Program-made: the position numbers and the translations under genes
Assembly (NCBI GenBank): GCA_947494335.1
Contig: CANLUT010000001.1
Coordinates: 558,001 to 622,000 of the forward strand
Source: Oligoflexales bacterium
GTDB lineage: Bacteria; Bdellovibrionota_B; Oligoflexia; Oligoflexales; RGVZ01
DNA length: 64,000 nucleotides
Direction: 5' to 3'
In this document: in pieces, positions 26,481 to 35,203 of the stretch
Layout of the letters: every line of letters starts with the position of its first letter
How positions within the stretch are numbered: position 1 is the first letter of the stretch
The notes under the pieces: generated by a model
What the model was told of the DNA's origin: nothing
Databases searched by the model: none
Seen by the model: the letters and a program-made list of their open reading frames with translations, nothing else

Positions 26481-27734
26481 TTAAGTCTCGAAGTTGGGGG
26501 TGAAAACTCCCTTTTCCCGCCAGATCTCTCCGCGCACATCTTCGAGGATGATGTCTTCGCCGTCACGTCCGAGGATGTGATTGTGGCCGATCGGAACTTT
26601 ACCGCTCGGTGTGTCGATGATGTAGCTTGGAATGGCAAATCCTGTGATGTTGCCCCGGAGTTTTCGCATAATGCTGAGCCCGACGTCGACTGAGGGTCGG
26701 AGATGCTCGGTGCCTTCGACATTGTGCGGGTGAAATAAGTAGTAAGGTCTAGCGCGCATCATGAGTAGTCCACGCAACAGCGCATGCATTCGCTCGTAAG
26801 AGTCATTGACTCCTTTAAGCAAGACAGCTTGATTGCCCACCGGTATGCCGTGGTTAACCAAATTCTCAATGGCGACCTTGGCCTCCAAAGTGAGTTCTTC
26901 TTGGCAGTTAAAGTGCGTATTCACAAAGACCGGATGAAATCTGGAGATGATTTTTGCCAGGCGTTGCGTCACACGGTAGGGGAGCGTCACTGGAGTTCTT
27001 GTGCCAAACCTAATGATTTCGACGTGAGGAATGGCGCGTATGCGTTCCAGCAAAGACTCGATCGCTCCATCACTGGCAATAAAAGGATCGCCGCCTGTAA
27101 TCAACACGTCGCGAATAGCTTTGTTTGAGGCGATATATTCAATCCCGCGATCGATGATCGCACGATTAAAATGTAGACCAGACTCGTTATCGCGACGTTT
27201 ACGGTAACAGTAGCGGCAGTACACGGGGCAGAGTTGGGCTACGCAAAATGCAACCCGGTCCGGATAAAGATGAACCACCTCGCGCACGGGAGAGTGTTCT
27301 TTTTCGAGCAAGGGATCACTCACTCCGTAGCGATCATTAAGCTCCTCAACTCGGGGGAGCGCCTGAAGGCGGATGGGGCAAAGCTGAGAGGATGTGTCTT
27401 GCTTGGCAAGGCTCAAATAATAAGGCGTTACACCAGCATGAAAGATTTGGTCTAACTTCGAAAATCCAAGCGACTCGGCTTCATTCATGTCAATCCACTC
27501 TCGGGCTTCCGCAAGTGATGTGACCTGGTGGCGCATCTGCCACCGCCAGTTGACAAAGGTTTCTGGGGTTGTCTTGAAAAGCTTCGCAGCCCTTGCTGTG
27601 ACAGAGTTATCGTCACGCGCGATGTCCAAAAATTCAGCCGGAGAAAAAATTTCCGACGGCTCGGACGACGACGCTTGAGAGACGCTGTCGCTCGTTGTAG
27701 GATTGGGCGGTGCTGTTATTTTATTGTCAAACAT
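26481..27734 (-). CDS. KamA-family radical SAM protein (lysine 2,3-aminomutase-like)
   Basis: A 417-residue enzyme with the radical-SAM triad in CPVYCRYC (CX3CX2C), the SAM-binding ITGGDPF, and PLP-region sequences toward the C-terminus (PSYIIDTPSGKVPI). It belongs to lysine 2,3-aminomutase/EpmB-type proteins; the length fits KamA better than EpmB. The N-terminus is uncertain because ATG 27734 lacks a clear ribosome site. The alternative ATG 27773 would overlap the divergent maf gene. The substrate is therefore stated only at family level. Confidence 0.82.
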   Translation of the reverse strand: MFDNKITAPPNPTTSDSVSQASSSEPSEIFSPAEFLDIARDDNSVTARAAKLFKTTPETFVNWRWQMRHQVTSLAEAREWIDMNEAESLGFSKLDQIFHAGVTPYYLSLAKQDTSSQLCPIRLQALPRVEELNDRYGVSDPLLEKEHSPVREVVHLYPDRVAFCVAQLCPVYCRYCYRKRRDNESGLHFNRAIIDRGIEYIASNKAIRDVLITGGDPFIASDGAIESLLERIRAIPHVEIIRFGTRTPVTLPYRVTQRLAKIISRFHPVFVNTHFNCQEELTLEAKVAIENLVNHGIPVGNQAVLLKGVNDSYERMHALLRGLLMMRARPYYLFHPHNVEGTEHLRPSVDVGLSIMRKLRGNITGFAIPSYIIDTPSGKVPIGHNHILGRDGEDIILEDVRGEIWREKGVFTPNFET

Positions 27735-27760
27735 AAGACTGCAGATAAGACCACAAACCG

Positions 27761-28354
27761 ATGACCAAATCAAAACGAATCATTCTAGCCAGCACGTCGC
27801 CGTTTAGAAAAAAGCTTTTAAATGACGCTGGGTTGGGGTTTGAGGCGATGGCGCCTAAGGCTGATGAAAAGACTATTGCGGGGTTGCCGCCTTCATTTTT
27901 GGCCGCGAAACGTGCCGAATTCAAGGCCATCGACGTTGCCCTACATGCGCCCCCAGACTCACTCGTGATAGGGGCTGATCAGGTTTTAAGCTTGGATGGC
28001 ATGTCATTCGATAAAGCCGAAACAGAGGAGGAAGCTCGACAGAGACTTCGCCAGTTTCGTGGCAAAACCCATACGTTGCACTCAGCATTTTGTTTGGTGG
28101 AGGTCCATCATTCGGGAAGCTGTGAGACGGTTTTTGAGACGGTTGTAGATGTGCCTATGACGATGCGGCATCTCAGCGATCAGGAGATAGAAGATTACCT
28201 TGCGACCCGTGAGTGGGAAGGTTGTGTTGGTTGTTACCGGGCTGAGGGAGAGGGTCGAAAGCTATTTACCAAAATTGGTGGCGACGAGTCGGCCGTGATT
28301 GGGCTGCCGATTAAGCCACTATCAGACGCGATTCATCAGTTTACCGCGCACTGA
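27761..28354 (+). CDS. Maf-like nucleoside triphosphate pyrophosphatase
   Basis: A 197-residue protein with the Maf opening IILASTSPFRKKLL, the conserved KA(E)-type helix AAKRAEFKA, IGADQVLSLDG and QRLRQFRGKTHTLHS. Family members hydrolyse non-canonical or canonical NTPs to monophosphates. The second half carries GCYRAEGEGRKLFTKIGGDES, which resembles the YceF/YhdE C-terminal motif; written in parts, GCYRAEG and IGGDES are the key pieces. It starts only 26 nt from the KamA-family start, divergently. Confidence 0.9.
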   Translation: MTKSKRIILASTSPFRKKLLNDAGLGFEAMAPKADEKTIAGLPPSFLAAKRAEFKAIDVALHAPPDSLVIGADQVLSLDGMSFDKAETEEEARQRLRQFRGKTHTLHSAFCLVEVHHSGSCETVFETVVDVPMTMRHLSDQEIEDYLATREWEGCVGCYRAEGEGRKLFTKIGGDESAVIGLPIKPLSDAIHQFTAH

Positions 28355-28400
28355 AATTTATTGATGCTCGCGACTTTTATCAGACAATCGACTCAGTTTG

Positions 28401-29072
28401 TTAGAGTGATTTGATTTTATCTTTGCTTGTGCAAATTTCATAAAGCGTGCAGGTGTCGCATTTGGGATTGCGTGCTGTACACGTGTAGCGACCATGTAAA
28501 ATGAACCAGTGATGAGCCATGGGAAGCCACTTTGGATCAATAATCTGGAGGAGCTTCAGTTCCGCTTTTTCCGGGCTGGATTCTTTTTGCAGGCCAAGTC
28601 GCTGGCTCACACGGTAGACGTGCGTGTCGACAGCGATCGTTGGTTCACGGAATATTTCACCCAAAATCACATTTGCTGTTTTGCGCCCAACTCCCGGCAG
28701 ATCCTCAAGCTCTTCGCGGGTGCGTGGTATTTGGCCTTTGTACTGCTCTTTGATTATTTTTGAGAGTTTAAGAACATTTTTAGCTTTTGTTGGTGCGAGT
28801 CCTATTCGCCTAATCTTGGCTAGAAATCCCGCTTCGCCCATGGCCAGAACATCATCAACGGTCAGTCCGTTTTTGTACAGAACCGTCATCGCATCGTTGA
28901 CGCTTTTGTCGGTGGCCTGTGCTGAAAGGACAACACTGACTAGGAGCTGATAGGGTGTTTCGTAATAAAGTTCACAATGAGGGTCAGGATTCAATGCACG
29001 AAGGCGCGTGAGAATGTCTTCAACACGCGCCTTTTTGGAACTGATAGACTTTGATGAGGAGCGACCGGACAT
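28401..29072 (-). CDS. nth: Endonuclease III
   Basis: A 223-residue DNA glycosylase/AP lyase. The helix-hairpin-helix LPGVGRKTANV carries the catalytic lysine, VDTHV supplies the catalytic aspartate, and a C-terminal CX6CX2CX5C binds the [4Fe-4S] cluster. It removes oxidised pyrimidines. It lies 8 nt downstream of a ferredoxin gene and is probably co-transcribed with it. Confidence 0.96.
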   Translation of the reverse strand: MSGRSSSKSISSKKARVEDILTRLRALNPDPHCELYYETPYQLLVSVVLSAQATDKSVNDAMTVLYKNGLTVDDVLAMGEAGFLAKIRRIGLAPTKAKNVLKLSKIIKEQYKGQIPRTREELEDLPGVGRKTANVILGEIFREPTIAVDTHVYRVSQRLGLQKESSPEKAELKLLQIIDPKWLPMAHHWFILHGRYTCTARNPKCDTCTLYEICTSKDKIKSL

Positions 29073-29080
29073 GGATCGTC

Positions 29081-29365
29081 TTATTCGGAAACTTCAATGA
29101 CGATGTCGCCGCCAGATACCTTGCATTGACAGGCCAATCGCTCATTGGGCGCGGCAGCCATGGTTTCCAAGAAGTCGCGTTCGTTATCTTGCATTTTGCT
29201 GATGAACTGTTCGCCGTCAATAACTCGGATCATACATGCGCCGCACGCACCATCACGGCATCCAAATAAAATGGACGTGTCGTGATCTTCGCACATATCG
29301 ATCAAGGGATATCCCTCTTTGACTTCGATGGTCTTGTTGTCTGTTTTGATGGTGACCTTTGGCAT
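29081..29365 (-). CDS. [2Fe-2S] plant-type ferredoxin
   Basis: A 94-residue ferredoxin with the ligand loop FGCRDGACGAC (C36, C41, C44) and a fourth cysteine in RLACQC (C79 or C81). The ATG at 29365 follows AGGAG and gives the normal length; the frame is open to 29455 but that extension lies in the divergent promoter region. It is in operon with nth. The electron partner is unknown. Confidence 0.92.
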   Translation of the reverse strand: MPKVTIKTDNKTIEVKEGYPLIDMCEDHDTSILFGCRDGACGACMIRVIDGEQFISKMQDNERDFLETMAAAPNERLACQCKVSGGDIVIEVSE

Positions 29366-29548
29366 AGGTACTCCTGGGATTTTAATAAAACGGGGACGGA
29401 TTCTATATAATGGGCACTGCGACGATGCAAGCGTCATTTTATCCTGTACATTCAATAGTCTAGGTTATGTCTTTGGGTGACCTGGGCACGCAAATAGTGC
29501 ATGATGTGGAGTTCAAAGCACTCTAAACGACAGATGAAAGGTCGACTC

Positions 29549-31219
29549 ATGGCATCGTCGAAATCGAAATCCAAACCTAAGTCTTCGAAGCAATCAGTCA
29601 AGGGCGGCACCTCAAGCGGCAAGAGCAAAGCCGGTGGAGATGGTATTTTTGGTTTTAGACGTGGCGTGGGTGTTTTATCGCACGTTGTGGAGGCTGCTGC
29701 GGTCAAATCAGTGCCACGGCAGTCCAGTGTTGACGGGGAGTTTCATGTTTTCGGTGCCGATGCCACTGACTTTGCTAAAAGGCAGGCTGAGATATTTCAC
29801 GATGTGACAGATGCATGGCAGAAGTCTCTCATTGACAACAAAGCTCTGGACTCAATTTTTCTTCAAACGCGAAGGGCACCCGTTTGGCTTCTGCGCCCTC
29901 GCAAATTGATGTCCGGCAAATCAAGTGATCGATCAAAAGTTTCTAAGCACCATTACGGTCTCCTCACGCAAAGCCCGTATGCTTACATGCGGGACCGCGT
30001 CGGTGCTCTTTGGCATTCGCTGAAGGACGCGCACGGCATTAAGCATCTTGGTATCTTTTTTCATGGCTGCTCCGACGATGAAATCACGGGCGCTCTTGTT
30101 GGTCTCGAGATGGCTGGTTATCGATTTATTCATGTCACCAAAGAACGCTCGCTTCATCCTCATTTCAAGATCACTGCTTTTGGTGCCACAAAACAACTGC
30201 TGGCAAATGCAAAGGCTATCGGCGAGTCCGTAAATCTAGCGCGGCATTTGGTCAATCTTGATGCTGCGAAAATTAATCCTGCCAGCTACGCTGAATTTGT
30301 TTTTAAGTGGTTTCAGGGCAATGCTGATATTTCAGTTGATATTTGGGGGCCTGACAAACTGACGAGGGAGAACATGAATCTCCACCACGGTGTCGGCCAG
30401 GGTGCTGTTCACCAGTCTCATATGGTGCATTTAAAGTATCGCCCTAAGGGCAAGCACAGACTTAAGCGTCCGCTTGCATTTGTTGGTAAGGGTGTCACGT
30501 TTGATACCGGTGGTCTCGATATCAAGCCGGCCAGTGGGATGCGGCTCATGAAAAAGGACATGGGTGGCAGTGCTACGGTCGTGGGATTAGCTCATTGGCT
30601 TGTGCAGTCTAAGTGCGATGTTCCCTGTGACCTGTATCTTGCACTTGCAGAAAATGCAGTCGACCAGCATTCATTTCGTCCAGGCGATGTTCTGACGGCA
30701 CGGAATGGACTGACGGTGGAAATTCACAACACTGATGCCGAGGGTCGTCTCGTGATGGCTGATGTCATGGACGTAGCAACCAATAAAAGCGAGGAATCAA
30801 GACCGGCTGCACTCATCGACTTTTCGACACTGACGGGGGCTATGCGCGTGGCAGTCGGGACCGAGATAGCCGGCATGTTCGCAAATCATGATGCTCTAGC
30901 TGATCTGGCTTTACAATCTGGCGCGGTCGCCGGTGATCCTGCCTGGCGATTACCCCTATGGGATAACTATAAGACACAGCTTCGGAGCTCATTTGCAGAC
31001 CTTGCTAACGCCAGTGACAGCGGATTTGGCGGGGCAATATCGGCGGCGCTATTTTTACAAAAATTCGTAAAAGGGGACCTTCCTTGGTTGCACTTTGATC
31101 TTTACTGTTGGACAGATCGCGCTGTGGGCGCCCTCGGAGACCTTGGTGGCAACGGGCAGGGTGTCCAGCTAGGTGTAGAACTCCTGTCTCGCATTTCACA
31201 GGAGAGTCTTGATCCATGA
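29549..31219 (+). CDS. Leucyl aminopeptidase (M17 family)
   Basis: A 556-residue peptidase. A Ser/Lys-rich N-terminal tail of about 35 residues precedes the M17 fold. Metal and catalytic motifs are GKGVTFDTGGLDIKP, MKKDMGGSATV and the family signature NTDAEGRLVMADV. It releases N-terminal residues from peptides in the cytoplasm as a hexamer with two metals per subunit. The ATG at 29549 has AAAGGT before it; the frame opens at 29501. Its stop overlaps the hemH start (ATGA). Confidence 0.92.
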   Translation: MASSKSKSKPKSSKQSVKGGTSSGKSKAGGDGIFGFRRGVGVLSHVVEAAAVKSVPRQSSVDGEFHVFGADATDFAKRQAEIFHDVTDAWQKSLIDNKALDSIFLQTRRAPVWLLRPRKLMSGKSSDRSKVSKHHYGLLTQSPYAYMRDRVGALWHSLKDAHGIKHLGIFFHGCSDDEITGALVGLEMAGYRFIHVTKERSLHPHFKITAFGATKQLLANAKAIGESVNLARHLVNLDAAKINPASYAEFVFKWFQGNADISVDIWGPDKLTRENMNLHHGVGQGAVHQSHMVHLKYRPKGKHRLKRPLAFVGKGVTFDTGGLDIKPASGMRLMKKDMGGSATVVGLAHWLVQSKCDVPCDLYLALAENAVDQHSFRPGDVLTARNGLTVEIHNTDAEGRLVMADVMDVATNKSEESRPAALIDFSTLTGAMRVAVGTEIAGMFANHDALADLALQSGAVAGDPAWRLPLWDNYKTQLRSSFADLANASDSGFGGAISAALFLQKFVKGDLPWLHFDLYCWTDRAVGALGDLGGNGQGVQLGVELLSRISQESLDP

Positions 31220-32259
31220 TCGATACAGGCATTAATTTCGTCGCGCGTCGCGGTGTTTTACTGGTTAATGTGGGTACACCTAAGTCTCCCGCAGTATCTG
31301 ATGTGCGAAGCTATTTGCGTGAGTTTTTAACTGACGGACGGGTTCTGACAATACCTACTGTGTTGCGATGGCTTTTGGTGCATTTGATTATCGCGCCATT
31401 TCGCGGTCCGAAGTCGGCGCATGCCTACAAATCCATATGGACTGCAAAGGGCTCGCCATTGCTTGTAAACGGGCTTGATCTGGCAGATGCGCTCCAGCGT
31501 CAACTTGGATCCAAATATCTTGTTAGACTAGCGATGCGTTATGCCGAGCCTACTTTACGTGAAACCCTCAGTGAGTTGCTTGATCATCATAAAGTCGATG
31601 AGTTGATCGTCGTCCCTCTGTATCCGCAGTACAGTAGCTCGGCCACGGGAACTGCTATTGCGCGCGTCCAGGAACTTCTTTCAGAGCGAGTGGTGATTCC
31701 AGCGGTCCGGTTTGTTGGCGATTTTTTTGCCGACGAAGGTTTTATTGCGGCGCAGGGTGAGATTGCCCGTGATCGATTGGCTGCGTTTCGAGCCGATCAT
31801 GTGTTGATGAGTTATCACGGTCTGCCGGAAAGCCATGTTAAAGACGCGACCGCAGGCTACTGTTTGACGGATGCATCCTGCTGCAAGCAGATTACGATTA
31901 AAAACCGTTATTGTTACCGCGCCCAATGCTTCGCAACCTCCCGTCGACTGGCAGGTTTCCTTTCTTTGAATGAAACGCAGTATTCGGTTAGTTTTCAAAG
32001 TCGACTCGGACGGACCCCTTGGATTCAGCCATATACCGATAAAATTCTCGCCGATTTGCACGCTAAAGGCGTGCGTCGCTTGGCGGTCATGGTGCCATCA
32101 TTTGTGTCAGACTGTCTGGAAACGATCGAAGAAATTGGTGATCGTGCACGCGCCGACTGGAAAGCGCTCGGCGGTGAGGATTTTCTTTTGGTGCCCTGTG
32201 TGAATGCTGATCCGCGCTGGGTTAAAGCATTGGGGCAGTTGGTCGCCGAGAGGGCTTAG
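31216..32259 (+). CDS. hemH: Ferrochelatase with internal cysteine cluster
   Basis: A 347-residue enzyme inserting iron into porphyrin. The catalytic histidine is H201 in SYHGLPESH, and the N-terminal GVLLVNVGTPKSP is typical. Residues 216-238 contain five cysteines (C216, C222, C223, C233, C238). Family literature describes a class, including Myxococcus xanthus, in which four cysteines in an internal segment of about 20 residues hold a [2Fe-2S] cluster; this protein fits that class. The C-terminus lacks the cysteine trio used by eukaryotic-type enzymes. It overlaps the aminopeptidase gene by 4 nt. Confidence 0.95.
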   Translation: MIDTGINFVARRGVLLVNVGTPKSPAVSDVRSYLREFLTDGRVLTIPTVLRWLLVHLIIAPFRGPKSAHAYKSIWTAKGSPLLVNGLDLADALQRQLGSKYLVRLAMRYAEPTLRETLSELLDHHKVDELIVVPLYPQYSSSATGTAIARVQELLSERVVIPAVRFVGDFFADEGFIAAQGEIARDRLAAFRADHVLMSYHGLPESHVKDATAGYCLTDASCCKQITIKNRYCYRAQCFATSRRLAGFLSLNETQYSVSFQSRLGRTPWIQPYTDKILADLHAKGVRRLAVMVPSFVSDCLETIEEIGDRARADWKALGGEDFLLVPCVNADPRWVKALGQLVAERA

Positions 32260-32263
32260 TCAC

Positions 32264-32893
32264 TTATTTGGCGGCAAGCATCAGTAGGAACAGAATCACG
32301 CCAATAGCAGCGATGGAGCGCTTTTCTGCAACGAAGGCGGCCGAGAAACTCGGTGGAACGGGAAAATCATCAGCAATAGGGAATTTAAGCGGAAACCAAG
32401 CTGGAACCCGCTCCATATATCGTTGATACTCATCACCGAATTTAGCAAGAAGACTACTTTCCTCGTATTTAGTTATGCAGTGATACTGGAAAACGAAAAA
32501 CGCCAGTACAAGTGTTCCAAGAACAACAACCCCTGAGTAAAACACAACTCCGAGCGTGATGATCAGGTTGCTGATGTAGAGTGGGTTGCGCACAAGTGCA
32601 AACGGTCCTGCCGTGATGAGTTGATCTGCGCCGGCATTGTCGGAAAGGTCATCGGCCATAAAGGCTACCGTATAAATTCTTGCAAACGAGCCCAACATAA
32701 TGAGGATGGTGCCTATTGTCGCCGACCGCGCTGATGTAGAACTGAAGAGCAAGAGGATCATCATCGCCGGGATGATGGTGTAGTTTCTCCACTGAAAAAG
32801 ATTTTCCCCGATCTCCAGAAGCGACATGTTTCCGATGCGCTGCGTTGAATCATCTTCGGATGGTTGGTGAGATGGAATGTGATCCTGATCCAT
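32264..32893 (-). CDS. Isoprenylcysteine methyltransferase-family membrane protein
   Basis: A 209-residue protein with five hydrophobic segments. The motif FALVRNPLYISNLIITLG (RNPLY) and the C-terminal pattern KYEESSLLAKFGDEYQRY are the SAM-binding signatures of the ICMT/phospholipid methyltransferase family. Bacterial members methylate lipids or small molecules; the substrate here is unknown. It converges with hemH across 4 nt and follows the RdgC-like gene by 23 nt. Confidence 0.82.
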   Translation of the reverse strand: MDQDHIPSHQPSEDDSTQRIGNMSLLEIGENLFQWRNYTIIPAMMILLLFSSTSARSATIGTILIMLGSFARIYTVAFMADDLSDNAGADQLITAGPFALVRNPLYISNLIITLGVVFYSGVVVLGTLVLAFFVFQYHCITKYEESSLLAKFGDEYQRYMERVPAWFPLKFPIADDFPVPPSFSAAFVAEKRSIAAIGVILFLLMLAAK

Positions 32894-32916
32894 GAAAGTC
32901 TCTTCGTTCTAGGATT

Positions 32917-33573
32917 TCAACTCAGTGTGCGAGCGAAAACAGTTGGCTCAACTTTTGTTAGAAGGTTGAATCTTGCATCGATATCGGTCGCCTCAACCCA
33001 AGCTGATGTGGCAGAAAATTTTACCACATCGAGCTTTAGTTCCTTAGCAAAAGTTTCGTCAAACAATTGCAGTACGCGTTCACACGCAGTTTTTGAACGA
33101 TTGAAAATATAAAGCTCCTTGTCCTCAAGTTTCCACAGAATGTCTGTGAATGATACCTGAGGTAATGAGCGGCGCATCAGTTCCTGAGTGAGGTCGTTTT
33201 TTAAGGCTTGGCGTTCATTTCGAGTCAATTGCTTGCCCGACGCCTGATGGTGTTCCGCAATTTTTTGCCTAAAAATCATTTGCAGGAGCGTTGCAGGAAC
33301 CTTACGGCGCTCCGCTCGTGCACGCAATAGAACGCCTCCCTCGACAACACAGTCAGAGATATCCCAGTGGGTGCTGTCGAGCGGTGTCTCGTCGCTGTCT
33401 TGAGTCAGGGGCCTTACCCAGCCCAGACGCTCGGCCTTGACCGTTTGATCGAGCTTTAACGATGGAGCCTTATGAGGGGCGATTAAATCGCTTAAGTTGC
33501 TAATGGTCAGCTTGCGGAGGCCGCCGACCAGTAAATATCGTTGAAAGGCGACCGTTCCGTTATAAATTCCCAT
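32917..33573 (-). CDS. Short RdgC-like protein
   Basis: A 218-residue protein. ERLGWVRPL, an LLRARAERRKVPATLL strand-helix, GKQLTRNERQALKNDL and ILWKLEDKELYIFNRSKTACERVLQLF match the order of segments in the N-terminal two-thirds of RdgC, a ring-shaped DNA-binding protein that modulates RecA. The usual C-terminal third (E. coli RdgC is 303 residues) is absent. It probably forms a small operon with the methyltransferase downstream. The assignment is by motif order only. Confidence 0.65.
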   Translation of the reverse strand: MGIYNGTVAFQRYLLVGGLRKLTISNLSDLIAPHKAPSLKLDQTVKAERLGWVRPLTQDSDETPLDSTHWDISDCVVEGGVLLRARAERRKVPATLLQMIFRQKIAEHHQASGKQLTRNERQALKNDLTQELMRRSLPQVSFTDILWKLEDKELYIFNRSKTACERVLQLFDETFAKELKLDVVKFSATSAWVEATDIDARFNLLTKVEPTVFARTLS

Positions 33574-33805
33574 TGATTTCAGGACCTTAAATTTGATTGT
33601 GTCTTGCTTTTGTTAGACTCTAAAGGGTACGGACGGGGCGGGCAGGGGTCAAGGATCTTTTTGATGGATTCATAAAGAACGGGTCATTTTTAAGGCTCCT
33701 CGCTCCGGGGAGGTTTTGCCTGTAAAGCCGGCTCACATTCGGCCGATAAAGGGTTATCGAAGGAAGACAACGAGAAAATGCTCGAATATACAGGGAAGGT
33801 CTTGC

Positions 33806-34108
33806 ATGTCCAAAAAATCCCAAACTGATTATGAAACCTACCGCGAAATCATGAACGACCTTCTAAAACCCATTGCATCTGACGGTGTTGACACAGACAC
33901 GCTGAAGCGCCTTTACGAAAGCAAAATGGTGTACCTTGAAAATTTAAGAGTGAAGTGCTTTCGGGAAATGAATGGCGGCAAAAGCACCCATTTTTCCCAG
34001 GATGATTACAAAATCATCGTTGAGGCGGCAGTCAAGACACGCGAGCATCTGCGCAGTGTGGTTTTGAATGCGATCAACCACCGACTACAAAACATTCGTT
34101 CTGCCTAA
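33806..34108 (+). CDS. Hypothetical 100-residue helical protein
   Basis: A small basic, largely alpha-helical protein (MSKKSQTDYETYREIMNDLL...). ATG 33806 follows GGAAGG by 7 nt. I recognise no family. It lies upstream of the receiver-domain gene, 104 nt away, on the same strand. Confidence 0.65.
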   Translation: MSKKSQTDYETYREIMNDLLKPIASDGVDTDTLKRLYESKMVYLENLRVKCFREMNGGKSTHFSQDDYKIIVEAAVKTREHLRSVVLNAINHRLQNIRSA

Positions 34109-34212
34109 CCAAGTCACCCCTTTTCCTCCCTAGTTTGTTCAAATTTATGACTTTTGTAACCCCTGTGATAGACTAGACTCAGGTTGTGTCTGACCTTTCT
34201 GGGGGTTCGCTT

Positions 34213-35148
34213 ATGGTCTGTCGCATTTTGGTTGCTGACGACAGCTCTACCATTCAAAAAGTGATCAAAATTGGCTTGGCTGCTTTGCAAACGGAGATCA
34301 GGTCTGCCGCTTCGCACCTTGAGGCGAGCAAACTTGTTGACCAAGGCTCTGTTGATCTGATTATTGCGGATGCCGGTTTGCCCGGAGTTTCGACTGCTGC
34401 CGATTTTGTGAAGCTGGCTGAGAGGGCCGGCGGCGTCCCTATAATTTTGTTGATGGGAAGTTACGAAGCTGTCAAAGAGAGCGACCTGCGGGCAGTGGGC
34501 ATCACGCACATCATTAAAAAGCCTTTTCCTCCAGGGGAGCTACCCAAGCTAGTCCAAGAGTTAACTGCGGGCGCGGCAACATCGGCGCCATCGGTTTCGT
34601 TACCAACGGCAGCTCCTGCCGCAAACTTACCGCGCGCCGGTGTGGCAGATATTCCAGCGTTTTTACTGGCAGATGAGGCAGAGGCAATGGCCGAAGCGAA
34701 AGCGTCAGCCCCAGCCCCAGGAAAACCTCCGCAGTCCATGGCATCCATGCCGGTTTTCTCGATCTCAGAGGAGACCTTTCCGGGTGCAATGCCGCCAGCT
34801 CCCGAGGTTGAGCCATCACGAAAAGGTCGGCCTGCTTTTGATGAAAAATCAGCGCAGGAAACACCGTTGGCTAAGCCATTTACAGCCCAGTCTAAGCCAG
34901 CTGCTGCTGCGCCAACCTTTGCAAATCAGGGCGCATCATCTCGAGAGTCCACCGGATCCCATCCGGTAACCCACGCCGGTTTATCCGCAGCTGTCGAGTC
35001 TTTCGTCCGTGAAGAGCTACCGACCCTTGTGGACCGTGCCGTTGAGCGCTATTGCGTCGAGCATTTCAAGGGAGTCGCTCGTGAGGTCCTGACGGCTGAG
35101 CTACGCCGGCTTGCCGAAGAAAAAGCGCGCTACTTGGTAGATCAGTAA
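34213..35148 (+). CDS. Receiver-domain protein with long linker and C-terminal helices
   Basis: A 311-residue protein. Residues 1-120 form a CheY-like receiver with acidic pocket ADDS, a phosphoacceptor-position Asp in DLIIADAGLPG and the conserved lysine in IIKKPFPP. The usual Thr/Ser of the switch appears to be Met (ILLMGS), so output signalling may differ. A Pro/Ala-rich linker of about 130 residues follows, and then a helical tail SFVREELPTLVDRAVERY with REVLTAELRRL, as seen in deltaproteobacterial receiver proteins. There is no DNA-binding domain. ATG 34213 follows a GGGGGT motif; GTG 34186 is possible. Confidence 0.78.
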   Translation: MVCRILVADDSSTIQKVIKIGLAALQTEIRSAASHLEASKLVDQGSVDLIIADAGLPGVSTAADFVKLAERAGGVPIILLMGSYEAVKESDLRAVGITHIIKKPFPPGELPKLVQELTAGAATSAPSVSLPTAAPAANLPRAGVADIPAFLLADEAEAMAEAKASAPAPGKPPQSMASMPVFSISEETFPGAMPPAPEVEPSRKGRPAFDEKSAQETPLAKPFTAQSKPAAAAPTFANQGASSRESTGSHPVTHAGLSAAVESFVREELPTLVDRAVERYCVEHFKGVAREVLTAELRRLAEEKARYLVDQ

Positions 35149-35203
35149 TAGATCAAGCCCAAACCTTTAGGTATACTGGGTCCCCTGAAGGGGGCACCAC
35201 TCT

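Noticed and set aside
26478-26483. Possible overlap or read-through between the second methyltransferase and the KamA-family gene.
   Set aside because: The stops are simply adjacent on opposite strands; no sign of a fused or shared product.
33680-33720. Hairpin-like CCTC...GAGG stretch followed by TTTTG upstream of the 100-residue gene.
   Set aside because: The stem is short and imperfect; no clear upstream plus-strand gene needs a terminator there.
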